From contig JAHHHT010000002.1 of the NCBI GenBank assembly GCA_019359235.1, forward strand, positions 186,001-250,000: a stretch of DNA of 64,000 bases, written 5' to 3'. Position 1 is the first letter of the stretch. Every line of letters begins with the position of its first letter. Shown in pieces: positions 54,480 to 62,980 of the stretch. Under the pieces are notes generated by a model, which ran no database searches, had not been told where the DNA came from, and saw nothing but the letters and a program-made list of their open reading frames with translations. This stretch comes from Oscillatoria princeps RMCB-10 (GTDB taxonomy: Bacteria > Cyanobacteriota > Cyanobacteriia > Cyanobacteriales > Oscillatoriaceae). The position numbers were made by a program, and so were the translations under genes.

Positions 54480-55751
54480 ATGAACTCCCCACTAGCAAAC
54501 TCTTCTTATCAAATTTCCAACAGCTTCGGCATCAACCCAGAACCAGCAGGTGCCGGCAGCCAAGCCCCTCGGCATGGCCACGATGAAGACCCATCTGAAC
54601 ACAGCTCCTTGCCGGCAATGGACACCGAAGCCCTAGCCAAGCAAATGGAGAAAGAATTGCGCGAAAAGCTGCAATCAGCAACCAAGAGCGTGCCGGATGT
54701 CGCCATGCGCATTGCCAAAGAGATCGAGCGGATTTGCCAAAAAAGCGCTCGCATCCAAACATCCGGTCAAATTCGCTCCTGGCAGGTGGCCTTGGCGCGG
54801 CACCGGCTGCAAAAGTGCCTGGAATACTACGAGCTGGGCTCCAAACAAGGGCGCGTCGAACTGCACAGCAACCTCAGCGCTATGGTGTACCGGCACATCG
54901 CCCCGCTGCGGGCGCGGTTGGGCTTCCAAGCGCGGTACAACCTGATTGAAGACTTCCTGCAAGGCTTCTACATGGAGTCTCTGCGAGCCTTCCGGCGAGA
55001 AAACCAGCTGCCTGAGGGCTACACCCCCCGCACTCAGCTGGAACTGGCAGAATACATGGCCTTTACCGAACACTTCGCCAAGCGCCGCATCAGCTTGCCC
55101 GGTCGGGGTGCCCAGCAGCTGATTGTGCTGCGGGCCCAAGGCTTTGCCAACGGCCAGCCGGCGGAAACCGTCCTCGATATCGAACAGGCGGTTGAGTTCC
55201 CCAAAGGCGAGGAAGCCGAAGCCCAAAGTCGCTCCCACGCCGCCCAGCAGGTGCGAGAGCAGATGGTCGCCGATACCGTTGACCCAGCTGAGGCCGTCTT
55301 GCGCGATCGCGTCATCTCCGAACTGGTGCAGTACCTGGAGGCCCAAGGCCAAAAAGACTGCATTGATTACCTGGTCTTGAAACTCCAAGACATGTCCGCT
55401 CAGGAGATTGACGAAATCCTCGGTCTGTCGGCTCGCCAGCGGGACTACCTGCAGCAGCGGTTCAAGTACCATGTCGAAAAGTTCGCTCGCTCCCACAACT
55501 GGAAACTGGTGCACCAGTGGTTGGGTGCCGACCTCGATCAAAACTTGGGCATGCCACAAAAGCAGTGGCAAGCATTTCTCAGCAAGCTCAACCCCCAACA
55601 GCGCCAGCTGCTGGATCTCAAACGCGCCGGAGCAAGCGAGCCAGAAATCGCCCAAGCCCTCCAGTGCACGCCCAAACAGGTGCAAAAGCGCTGGACGGCC
55701 CTCCTAGACCTGGCCTGGGAAGCCCGCAACTCAGGACAGGGGGCGGAGTGA
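54480..55751 (+). CDS. hetZ: HetZ, regulator of cell differentiation
   Basis: 423 residues. The ATG at 54480 is chosen because it has AGAGG eight bases upstream and gives a normal N-terminus (MNSPLANSSYQ); the frame is open further up. A variable first 60 residues are followed by a well-conserved body: L-R-E-K-L-Q-S-A-T, Y-N-L-I-E-D-F-L-Q-G-F-Y-M-E, G-Y-T-P-R-T-Q-L-E-L-A-E-Y-M-A-F-T-E-H, R-Q-R-D-Y-L-Q-Q-R-F-K-Y-H-V-E-K-F-A-R and a C-terminal helix-turn-helix (A-S-E-P-E-I-A-Q-A-L-Q-C-T-P-K-Q-V-Q-K-R-W). In Anabaena HetZ is needed early in heterocyst formation; it is also present in filamentous strains without heterocysts. Whether this organism differentiates cannot be told. PatU, often linked, is not adjacent. 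Confidence 0.92.
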   Translation: MNSPLANSSYQISNSFGINPEPAGAGSQAPRHGHDEDPSEHSSLPAMDTEALAKQMEKELREKLQSATKSVPDVAMRIAKEIERICQKSARIQTSGQIRSWQVALARHRLQKCLEYYELGSKQGRVELHSNLSAMVYRHIAPLRARLGFQARYNLIEDFLQGFYMESLRAFRRENQLPEGYTPRTQLELAEYMAFTEHFAKRRISLPGRGAQQLIVLRAQGFANGQPAETVLDIEQAVEFPKGEEAEAQSRSHAAQQVREQMVADTVDPAEAVLRDRVISELVQYLEAQGQKDCIDYLVLKLQDMSAQEIDEILGLSARQRDYLQQRFKYHVEKFARSHNWKLVHQWLGADLDQNLGMPQKQWQAFLSKLNPQQRQLLDLKRAGASEPEIAQALQCTPKQVQKRWTALLDLAWEARNSGQGAE

Positions 55752-55932
55752 TGAGTGATGAGTTGCAGAGTGTTGAGCGATAGCGTGGAAAAAATCACCC
55801 CCTTCCTCAACAAACCTCAACACTCCACTCTCACCCCCCTGCTTTCCTGCGGAAGTTGCGGTTAAGGCACCCGCCAGAACCGGCTTCTCAAGGCCAGACA
55901 GCCAGCTTCACCGCCTTTCCCTCGCCAGTGAG

Positions 55933-56728
55933 TTACCGCAACCACCGGCTTTCTGCAATTGACGCTGCTAGCGGTTCAGCGCTGGGTGCAGCCAACTCCA
56001 GCCCACTCCACAGCTGATCAAACAGAAGAATTTTAGGATAGGGCGCAAGCGCACGGGCAATAGCCACCCGTTGAGCCTCTCCCCCTGCGATGTCCCGGCA
56101 TTTCCGCAGTGCTCCAACAGCTCACTGGAACAAAGCTGCCTTGGAAGCCGGTGCGGTGCAATTATCAGCAAAAGTTATATTGTCAATTCGATTCCGGTGC
56201 ACTAAAATGCTCAATGTAGAAAAAGATTTTTCAATCCCTGACAGGCATTCATACAAACAAACTGCGAAAAATCTGTATATTATAGCACATTTATAGCTGT
56301 TATCATTTGCATGTACTATGGCCCATAAACCTGATTTCGTAGGGGCGGTGCCCCCGTGCCCGCCCCTACCGAGTTTCTCCATAGCACACTAATCTGAGAA
56401 CCGCTATATTCGCAAAAGTTGTATTCGCCACGACTCAAAACTGCTATAGCGTTCCTAAATGATTTGTGAAACCTCTGGGTGTGGCCATAAAACCGGAAGG
56501 GTGCGGTCGTGCCGCACCGCCCCTACGAAACCGGGTTTCTCAGCTCTCACAACTCCAATAAAACCGCTATAACCAACTAGCCGGCGCTGTATTGAGGAAT
56601 GCGCTTTGCTCCGGGAACCCTGTCCCCGCCACCTGCAGGCACCCCCAGCCGCCGGTCGGCACGCTCGACGCCACCGCAGCGGAACTTTTGCCACCGCCAG
56701 AATGTCCAACAAGCGCAATCAACGTCAT
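55933..56728 (-). pseudogene. Shattered ABC-transporter ATPase (two relic pieces)
   Basis: On the minus strand, the piece at 56567-56728 starts M-T-L-I-A-L-V-G-H-S-G-G-G-K-S-S, a Walker A at the usual N-terminal place. The piece at 55933-56112 reads C-R-D-I-A-G-G-E-A-Q-R-V-A-I-A-R-A-L-A-P-Y-P-K-I-L-L-F-D-Q, an ABC signature followed by Walker B, ending at TAA 55933. Between them lie a TATAGCG-bounded repeat with an AGAAACC half-unit (about 56443-56573), GGGGCGGTGC repeats and a CRISPR-like solo repeat. The expected 90 residues between the motifs are missing. Order and strand agree with one decayed gene broken by repeat insertion. Confidence 0.65.
56227..56262. repeat. Solitary CRISPR-repeat-like sequence, second copy
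   Basis: TTTTTCAATCCCTGACAGGC then ATTCATACAAACAAAC. It aligns with 21304-21335 over nearly all of its length. It lies within the debris of the ABC ATPase gene, with no second unit nearby. Confidence 0.45.
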
Positions 56729-56864
56729 CTTGAGGCGAAACGGTGGCACCCTTTAGCCGGCCCCACTGTCCAGCACCTCCCTAAAGGCCTGCAGCCCTGA
56801 CTCGCTGTTTTTTAAGAAATATTTCGATATAGTAGATACAGACAAATTCCTCGGTCAGAAACTT

Positions 56865-57605
56865 ATGGCGGTCAATGCGGTCAATCTTGCTCGGGCTTCT
56901 CGTTCACCCACGCCGGCAGCACAGAATATGCCAGCACTAAAGCAAGTCTTTCAGACGATCAGTGCTGAAAGCTGTCCGCGTTCGCACAACTTTCACATGC
57001 ACACAACCTTCTCCGATGGCCATTTGAAGCCAGAAGAATTGATTGAGCAAGCGATCGCAATTGGCCTGAAAGGGCTGGCAATCACCGATCACCACAGCGT
57101 CGGCGGCTACCAAGTCGCTCAGCGCTGGTTAGACGACCGGCAAAAGTTCAGCGAGCGAGCTTCCGATCCAGCCGTCCCAGCATCCCCGCTGCCCCACCTC
57201 TGGACCGGCGTTGAAATCAACGCCTCACTGCTCGGCTGTGAGGTGCACATTCTCGGCTATGCCTTCGACCCACAACACGCCCACATGCAGCCCTACCTGC
57301 AAGGCAAGGCACCGGCAGGGTGTGACTATCACGCCAGCAGTGTCATTTCTGCCATTCACCGTGCCGGTGGCTTGGCGGTTCTGGCTCACCCCGCTCGCTA
57401 CCGCATCTCAGCCACTCAGCTAGTCCCCGCCGCTGCCGAACTGGGTATCGACGGCGCGGAAGCTTACTACGCCTACAAGAACCCCAACCCCTGGTGCCCC
57501 AGCCCCAAGCAAACCCAGCAGGTGCTGGAACTCAGCGCCACCTGCAATTTGCTTACCACCTGCGGCACCGACACCCACGGTCGCAACCTGCTCCAGCGCC
57601 TCTAA
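56865..57605 (+). CDS. PHP-domain metal-dependent phosphoesterase
   Basis: 246 residues. PHP motifs in order: N-F-H-M-H-T-T-F-S-D-G-H (about 42-53), G-L-A-I-T-D-H-H (about 72-79), G-V-E-I-N, L-A-H-P-A-R-Y (about 170) and C-G-T-D-T-H-G. Members hydrolyse phosphoesters with two or three metal ions, for example 5'-3' RNA/ssDNA exonucleases or 3',5'-nucleoside bisphosphatases of the YciV/RNase AM type. The text between the motifs fits that type. The residues before about 38 are Ala/Pro-rich. Same direction as hetZ, 1.1 kb downstream. Confidence 0.9.
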   Translation: MAVNAVNLARASRSPTPAAQNMPALKQVFQTISAESCPRSHNFHMHTTFSDGHLKPEELIEQAIAIGLKGLAITDHHSVGGYQVAQRWLDDRQKFSERASDPAVPASPLPHLWTGVEINASLLGCEVHILGYAFDPQHAHMQPYLQGKAPAGCDYHASSVISAIHRAGGLAVLAHPARYRISATQLVPAAAELGIDGAEAYYAYKNPNPWCPSPKQTQQVLELSATCNLLTTCGTDTHGRNLLQRL

Positions 57606-57737
57606 TGCCACAAAACAGCACCCTTGGTGCGCTCCCAGCGCACCCCACCCCTGTTTACAGCCGGCAACTACTTGACTTTTCTCCAAACGTGTGGTGAGCC
57701 AAGTCTCGTTCCTTAGCTAAATTATTTTTTAAATACA

Positions 57738-57918
57738 CCGCGCCTGAGCCAAGAGCGCCAAGGAAAGAAAAGAGAGAGGATTTCACAAATCCTTTAGAAA
57801 TGCGATATAGATGTAAAGTATAACCTTTGACGCCTTTGCCGTGCCTCTGCTGAAGACGCAAAAGTAACATTTTTATTTCCTTTTTCCTCTTTCTTCTTCG
57901 TTCTTGGCTCAGGCGCGG
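57738..57918. mobile_element. 181-bp element with 20-bp terminal inverted repeats
   Basis: CCGCGCCTGAGCCAAGAGCG (57738-57757) is mirrored at 57899-57918 with one mismatch. The inner flanks are purine-rich on the left (AAGGAAAGAAAAGAGAG) and the matching pyrimidine run on the right, so the paired region extends further. The middle has no gene. No clear target duplication is seen. It could be a MITE of an unseen insertion sequence or a long-stem RNA; size and ends favour the first. Confidence 0.6.
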
Positions 57919-58024
57919 TTCATGATTAATATCGTGTCAGGTTGATTAACCGCACAAATACCCCCTCTCTCACCAGGAGAAAGGGGGAGTAATAAAATGC
58001 AACAGCGGGTCTATTGCCGGCGAA

Positions 58025-58981
58025 TCAAACTAGCGCGGTTTGGCGGGAGAACCGGCGGTGATACCAGCGGCGGAACAAAAGCGTTGGTTTATCCGTTGTC
58101 ACGTGGCACTCTTCAGACATGGCTGGAATTTCACCCGATTGGGATTCAATCACCACCCGGTCTTCTACCAAGGGTTTAATGAATTCTTGAGCCGCAAACT
58201 CCTGTGCCTGAGCGTCCATCCCCTCTGCCATCTGAAGTATCATCGCGCATCGCGTTTGACGCTCATTAATTGGAATGGCAAAGAAATGCTCCCGCCGCAC
58301 CGGTAAGCCCATATCATCAAACTTCACCACAACCTGATTGGGCTGACGCCACTCCAGAGCAAAACTGGGTGGCACATTGGGATAGGGAGTGAAAACTTCA
58401 ATCCGCTCTTCTGTGTGTTCGATTTTGAAGTCGAGAATGTCGCCTGATTCCAGTGAGGCTTGAGCGATATTACCGAATGAGTTGCGGTGCACAAACGGCA
58501 AATGAACAAAGTCTAAGTTCGCTTCTATAACCCGGCTCCAGTGAGTGTTCCAGATTTCCTGATGAATGCAGTATTTCGCTTCCGGGAACCTCAAGCTGTC
58601 GGGAATTTGAAGTTCAGGTGGTTCGCCCTTACCTGTGAAGACCCAGACGAATCCGGCAAGAATTCGTGCCGGAAAACCGGCAGCAGACAGCCTAGATAAA
58701 TTAACGGCTTTAGCATCATTGAATGGAACATGGGTGCAGTTTCCACCCCCGTCAAAACGCCAGCCGTGATAGGGGCATTCCAGACAGCCTTCTTCAGTGA
58801 CGCGCCCCAAGGAGAGTGCCGCACTGCGATGGGGACAGCGATCGCTCAAGGCGCTAATGTCACCGGACTGGTTGCGAAACAGCACCAGGCGCTCTCCCGC
58901 TAGCTCCACCGGCACTGGTTTCTCTCCCACTTCACGCGCCGGCAGAACGGGTGTCCAAAAGTCAGGAAACATCTCAAACAT
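58025..58981 (-). CDS. Rieske-type aromatic ring oxygenase, alpha-subunit-like
   Basis: 318 residues. Rieske centre: Cys49-x-His51 in D-R-C-P-H-R and Cys69-x2-His72 in L-E-C-P-Y-H-G-W. Catalytic mononuclear iron motif D-F-V-H-L-P-F-V-H (about 155-163). GAGGAG stands nine bases before the ATG. The protein is of the PaO/vanillate-demethylase-like class, so a mono- or dioxygenase acting on an aromatic or tetrapyrrole-like substrate; which one is unknown. The reductase partner is not adjacent. The TetR gene just upstream and the shared operator suggest induction by the substrate. Confidence 0.9.
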   Translation of the reverse strand: MFEMFPDFWTPVLPAREVGEKPVPVELAGERLVLFRNQSGDISALSDRCPHRSAALSLGRVTEEGCLECPYHGWRFDGGGNCTHVPFNDAKAVNLSRLSAAGFPARILAGFVWVFTGKGEPPELQIPDSLRFPEAKYCIHQEIWNTHWSRVIEANLDFVHLPFVHRNSFGNIAQASLESGDILDFKIEHTEERIEVFTPYPNVPPSFALEWRQPNQVVVKFDDMGLPVRREHFFAIPINERQTRCAMILQMAEGMDAQAQEFAAQEFIKPLVEDRVVIESQSGEIPAMSEECHVTTDKPTLLFRRWYHRRFSRQTALV

Positions 58982-59020
58982 CGCAAGTTTTCTCCTCTAG
59001 ATTTTGTTTCGCGATTATTT

Positions 59021-59037
59021 AACCTAAAATTAGGTAG
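59021..59037. promoter_or_regulatory. TetR operator before the Rieske gene
   Basis: AACCTAAAATTAGGTAG, with core CCTAA-AA-TTAGG, lies 40 bases before the Rieske start. It agrees in 15 of 17 bases with the palindrome upstream of the TetR gene at 59653-59670. Confidence 0.7.
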
Positions 59038-59057
59038 TCACACCGGCTAAAAAAAAA

Positions 59058-59648
59058 TTAGGACTTCAGCGCCCCTTCCAGCAGCAGGGAAATCAAGTCA
59101 GCAACTAACTCATCGTCGGTCTTGACTCCATATCGCTTAAAGGTGTAGAGGGCTTCGATCGCAGACAAAAACGCCCCTCCAATGAATCCCGGATCGGCTT
59201 GCAATCGGTATTGCAACTGATGCCGGTGCTGCGCGAACAGCTGCTCGACGGGAGCAAACGCACAGCGGTACATGGCTTCCTCCAGTTGAGCCGATTTTTC
59301 AAAAGACAGCTCTGGCAAATCTGAGAGTACCATCCGTCCGGCGTTGAGGGGCGGTTGCTGAATCAGCCAGGTGCCAATTTGCAACAAACGTCCTTCCAGG
59401 GTGGGGGGAGCTTCCGCCATCAACCGTTCCAACATCACGCGCCGCCGTTCCAGGTGACGTAACATCACCTCCACATACAGTTCCTCCTTCCCCAGGGGAA
59501 AGTGGTAGTAGAGGGAGGCTTGTTTCATCCCCAGCGCCTCTGAAACGTGCTTAAGCGTGACAGCAGTATAGCCACGAGCGGCAAATAGCTGTTCGGCTGC
59601 ATCCAGCACGGCGTCGCGAGAGGAGTTGGACTGATATCGCTTCGACAT
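59058..59648 (-). CDS. TetR-family transcriptional repressor
   Basis: 196 residues. N-terminal HTH: A-V-L-D-A-A-E-Q-L-F-A-A-R-G-Y-T-A-V-T-L-K-H-V-S-E-A-L-G-M-K-Q-A-S-L-Y-Y-H-F (residues 13-50); the remaining two thirds form the ligand domain. It precedes the Rieske gene on the same strand by 77 bases. The two matching palindromes, one before each gene, indicate autorepression and repression of the oxygenase. Confidence 0.93.
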   Translation of the reverse strand: MSKRYQSNSSRDAVLDAAEQLFAARGYTAVTLKHVSEALGMKQASLYYHFPLGKEELYVEVMLRHLERRRVMLERLMAEAPPTLEGRLLQIGTWLIQQPPLNAGRMVLSDLPELSFEKSAQLEEAMYRCAFAPVEQLFAQHRHQLQYRLQADPGFIGGAFLSAIEALYTFKRYGVKTDDELVADLISLLLEGALKS

Positions 59649-59652
59649 ATAT

Positions 59653-59670
59653 CTACCTTAAATTAGGTAG
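59653..59670. promoter_or_regulatory. TetR operator before its own gene
   Basis: CTACCTTAAATTAGGTAG, a near-perfect palindrome (CTACCT...AGGTAG) that ends four bases before the TetR start codon. Bound repressor would block transcription of its own gene. Confidence 0.75.
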
Positions 59671-59850
59671 CTAAATTTGTCAAGGGGGAAAATTTTATTT
59701 TCTGTGACCGCACGCCTCCGCCGTTGGGCCAGCGGCAGGAGTGGCTGGATGCCGGCACTGACATCGTGACCTTGCGGGATTAACCTCTGTAGGGGCAGCC
59801 CCCCGTGGCTGCCCGCCCCCCGTGGCGGCTCAGAACGCGCACCAGCCCAT

Positions 59851-61029
59851 CTAAAGCTTGAAAAACCACCGGCGACGGTACAGGGCGTAGAGCACCAACC
59901 ACCACAGCAACACCGTGGTTAGGGCAAACGCCAGGGAACCGTTCATCTGGCCGGCTGCCGGCACAAACAGCCTCTCGTATATCCAAGTATAAACACTCGG
60001 CGCGCCCTCACCGGCACCGACATGCGTTTTAATCAAAATGCGGGCCACCATTCCAGAAGCGACAAACAGGAAAATAGCGTTCAAGCCCATAACTTCAAGT
60101 GGCCACGCCCACCGGCACCACCGGCGCACCTCAATTGCGTAATACAAGCCGGCAAGCAACAGCAGCGCCCAACCGGCAGTAAACACAGTATAGGAACTTG
60201 TCCACAGCTGCTTGTTGATCGGGAAGACAAACCCCCACAAATGCCCGACAATCAGACAGCTCACACCGGCAAGCGCCAGCTGGATGCTAGTTTCCGCTTC
60301 TGCCTTCCTCCCGCGCAGCCACTCACCGGCAAAATAGCCCATCAGCACCGTCACGACTGCCGGCAGAGTGCTCAACAGCCCCTCTGGGTCAAAACCGATG
60401 TCCCGCTTCAGCAGGTGCGCCGGCGTGAGAACGAGCCGGTCTATATAACCCACCAGGCTGCCTTCGCCTTGGGGCGAGAGGTTGCCGGCACCGTAACCGG
60501 GTACGGGAACCAGCTGCATCGCCCCCCAGTATCCCAGCAGCAACAGCAGCGCCAGCCCCCACTGCCCTTTTCGCGGCAGGTGCAGCGCCGCTAAACTGGC
60601 GAGCAGGTAGCACAGGCTAATCCGCTGCAGCACTCCCATGATGCGGATAGTGCCGAAGTCCAGGGGTTTGCCGTTGAGCAGCCAGTCGAGGGTTAAGGAA
60701 GTGCCGGCGAGCAGCAACCCCAGGGCAAATAGAAGGGCGCACCGGCGCAGGATGCGCCAGTAAACCGCTGCTGCGGGCCGGTTTTCTGGCGTGTGTTTGC
60801 ACAGAGAGAAGGACATCGCCACACCGACGATGAACAGGAAAAAGGGGAATACCAGGTCTGTGGGGGTGCAGCCGTGCCACTCTGCGTGTTCCAGGGGGGG
60901 ATAGATATAGTCCCAGCTGCCGGGGTTGTTGACGAGAATCATGCTAGCGATGGCGATGCCTCGAAACACGTCGAGGGACATCAGGCGCTTCTGCTGTTTC
61001 TGGGTTGGCTCGAATTGTTCGTCACTCAT
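59851..61029 (-). CDS. DUF5009/NagX-type membrane acyltransferase
   Basis: 392 residues with about ten membrane helices. The start R-L-M-S-L-D-V-F-R-G-I-A-I-A-S-M-I-L-V-N-N-P-G-S-W and H-A-E-W-H-G-C-T-P-T-D-L-V-F-P-F-F-L-F are the signature of the heparan-alpha-glucosaminide N-acetyltransferase (HGSNAT)/NagX family, with the active His in A-E-W-H-G. These proteins move an acetyl group across the membrane onto a glucosamine-type sugar; the bacterial role is little known. Not in an operon. Between its end and the TetR gene lies a GGGCAGCC hairpin that may serve as terminator. Confidence 0.9.
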   Translation of the reverse strand: MSDEQFEPTQKQQKRLMSLDVFRGIAIASMILVNNPGSWDYIYPPLEHAEWHGCTPTDLVFPFFLFIVGVAMSFSLCKHTPENRPAAAVYWRILRRCALLFALGLLLAGTSLTLDWLLNGKPLDFGTIRIMGVLQRISLCYLLASLAALHLPRKGQWGLALLLLLGYWGAMQLVPVPGYGAGNLSPQGEGSLVGYIDRLVLTPAHLLKRDIGFDPEGLLSTLPAVVTVLMGYFAGEWLRGRKAEAETSIQLALAGVSCLIVGHLWGFVFPINKQLWTSSYTVFTAGWALLLLAGLYYAIEVRRWCRWAWPLEVMGLNAIFLFVASGMVARILIKTHVGAGEGAPSVYTWIYERLFVPAAGQMNGSLAFALTTVLLWWLVLYALYRRRWFFKL

Positions 61030-61960
61030 CGGTGGGTGCCGGTGGTCAGTGTTTTCAGGAATACCGGGGAAGATATCATGGAGGCGGAGGATTGTGAATC
61101 AAGGGGATTTGTTTCAAATTATGTAGGAGCCGGGGGGAGCGCGTGACTGCCGGTTTAGACAGCAGTAGGGTGCGTTACGCTCCGCGTAACGCACCCTACT
61201 TTGTTTGCCGCAGTCAGTTTATAATCGCCTGGTTAGATTTGCAAAATGTTAAATTACCAGGTGAAATTCCCTAAATTTTAGGCAATTTCTGCGGTATATA
61301 ACTGCCAACAATTTCCTGTTATAATGTCTGAATAGCCTTTTCATGTGACTCCTGCTGTGCGGCAAAAGATTGAGGTAACTTTGCTGTTACCTGCCTCGGA
61401 AATTTACCATTGCAGAATTGCCGGCTATTTGGGGTGCCGGTGCCGCAACACGCCCAGATTAATCGGTGTTCGTTGCCTGGGCCGGCAGTTTCACCCCAGC
61501 ACCGGCAAGCCACGCCCAGCAGTGCGATAAACTAAAACTGATGGCGTTGCAGATTATAAAGATTATTGAACCAAATTACCTTCATCGAAACCCCCATCTC
61601 TTTCTCCCCCTCCCCGCATGCGGCGAGGGGGTAGGGGGGTGGGGTTCATCCCCGGAATATGCTTCTGACTAACGATGTGACGCTCAACCGGCTGACGGAA
61701 CTGCGCGTGCTGGTGCTCGCTGAATTGGAAACTGTCTGACACCGGCAGCTGCAATTAAAAACCGCCCCTGAACGCCGAAACACCCTGATTTATCTGCGTT
61801 TTAAATGTTACATTTGTATTACATTTTTTGACACTCATGCCGCCTGCGACACCGGCGTGCGTGGCCCATTTGCGATTGAACCTCTCTGACCGTGAGGTGG
61901 GCCTGCGGTCGAGCCGGCTGAACCTGGTTCAGTCAAGGAGCGTTTTGCCCCACCGGGAGG
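61030..61960. other. Intergenic region with palindromes, no gene seen
   Basis: AGTAGGGTGCGTTACGC/GCGTAACGCACCCTACT (61164-61200, 17-bp arms) is a copy of the palindrome at 47614. CCCCCTCCCCGCATGCGGCG with a mirrored G-run lies at 61603-61635. Short frames have no motif. One 26-codon frame at 61660 (MLLTNDVTLNRLTELRV) might be a peptide or a scrap; it has no ribosome-binding site. Confidence 0.5.
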
Positions 61961-62263
61961 CTACATGCAATTGCCGATCGCGGTGAAATGCCCTTGGAAG
62001 TCCAGATAGCGAACCTTGGAACCCCTGGCCGGTTTAAACGAGCCCACACTCATCGGGGAGTGGCGAACCGCTTTGAGCTCTTCTGGACAGTGCCGCTGCG
62101 GATCGTTAACTGAGCGGATGGGCTGCTCCATCACTGGATCGTCTTCGGCAATGGGATGGACAGCGCCCGGGCGCTGCTTCAGCTCAACCTTCCGTCCAGA
62201 GCGATGGTTCATCATTTCCTGCCGGTTTAACTCTTCATCAAACTTATTCTTGAGCGCCACCAT
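61961..62263 (-). CDS. Small basic/acidic protein, unknown
   Basis: 100 residues from the ATG at 62263, which has GAAGGG seven bases upstream (an ATG 16 codons earlier lacks it). Text: M-V-A-L-K-N-K-F-D-E-E-L-N-R-Q-E-M-M-N-H-R-S-G-R-K-V-E-L-K-Q-R, then P-I-A-E-D-D-P-V-M-E-Q-P and the end D-F-Q-G-H-F-T-A-I-G-N-C-M. Soluble and mostly unstructured in appearance. Codon use is normal. No family recognised. Confidence 0.6.
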   Translation of the reverse strand: MVALKNKFDEELNRQEMMNHRSGRKVELKQRPGAVHPIAEDDPVMEQPIRSVNDPQRHCPEELKAVRHSPMSVGSFKPARGSKVRYLDFQGHFTAIGNCM

Positions 62264-62980
62264 AAAATTACCCTTCACCGAGCTGCCTATCTCACTAAGG
62301 TTAGCTGCCAAACGTGAAGAACTTGTGAAGACTCATCAAATTGTTACCAAATTAACCAAAAACTTTTCAGTGCCATTTTTCCGGGGTTTGCTGGGGTTGG
62401 CTGTTGGGCGTCGGGTGCCCAAAACCGCGATCCCCAACTGTCGCCCCTCGATCCTTGTGCGCTTATCGCTCGCAGCAACCTGTTTCTGCCTCAATTTCCC
62501 ACGGGGGGCGGCGGGTGTTGAGAAAAGGCCCCGGGCGGGAATTCCTCTTATCCCAGTGCTCGGCAACCTTACCCAAAGGGAACCCCCAGCCAAAGGGAGC
62601 CACTACCCCAGCTAAAGCGAACTGCTTCCGAGTGCGGAAAACGCTTCGGCGTGCTCCTCGGGCTGCTTTCCTAATATCATGTTTTCATCCCTACTGCTGA
62701 CCGCGCACACAGAAATTTACAATTGGCTGCATTTTAAATCGTCATGGCCGGCGATAAATTGCTTTGAAATCCGAATAATTGATTTCAATAAGGGGCAAAA
62801 AGATCAAACCCTGTCAGCTCAAGGGTTTTACCGGCAAGCCGCAGGGTGGGTCGATCGGGCACCCGGCAACTTCGGGGCTTGCGCATTCAACCGGCAGACT
62901 GAGGGGGTGAGGGGGTGAGAGGGGAGAAAACCTGGAAAGTCAGGAATTTTGTTGAATCGGCTGGGCCCGTCTTATCCGTG
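62264..62980. other. Intergenic region, no gene seen
   Basis: About 700 bases. Several short frames exist on both strands, none with a motif. There is a GAGGGGGTGAGGGGGTGAGA run at 62900-62920. Nothing else stands out. Confidence 0.45.

Noticed and set aside
54675-55685. 336-codon open frame on the minus strand
   Set aside because: It lies wholly antisense to hetZ, shares its third-position bias and has no motif; the hetZ frame is clearly the coding one.
55765-55832. Inverted GAGTGTTGAG/CTCAACACTC after hetZ as terminator
   Set aside because: The loop is about 45 bases and no T-run follows; too weak to call.
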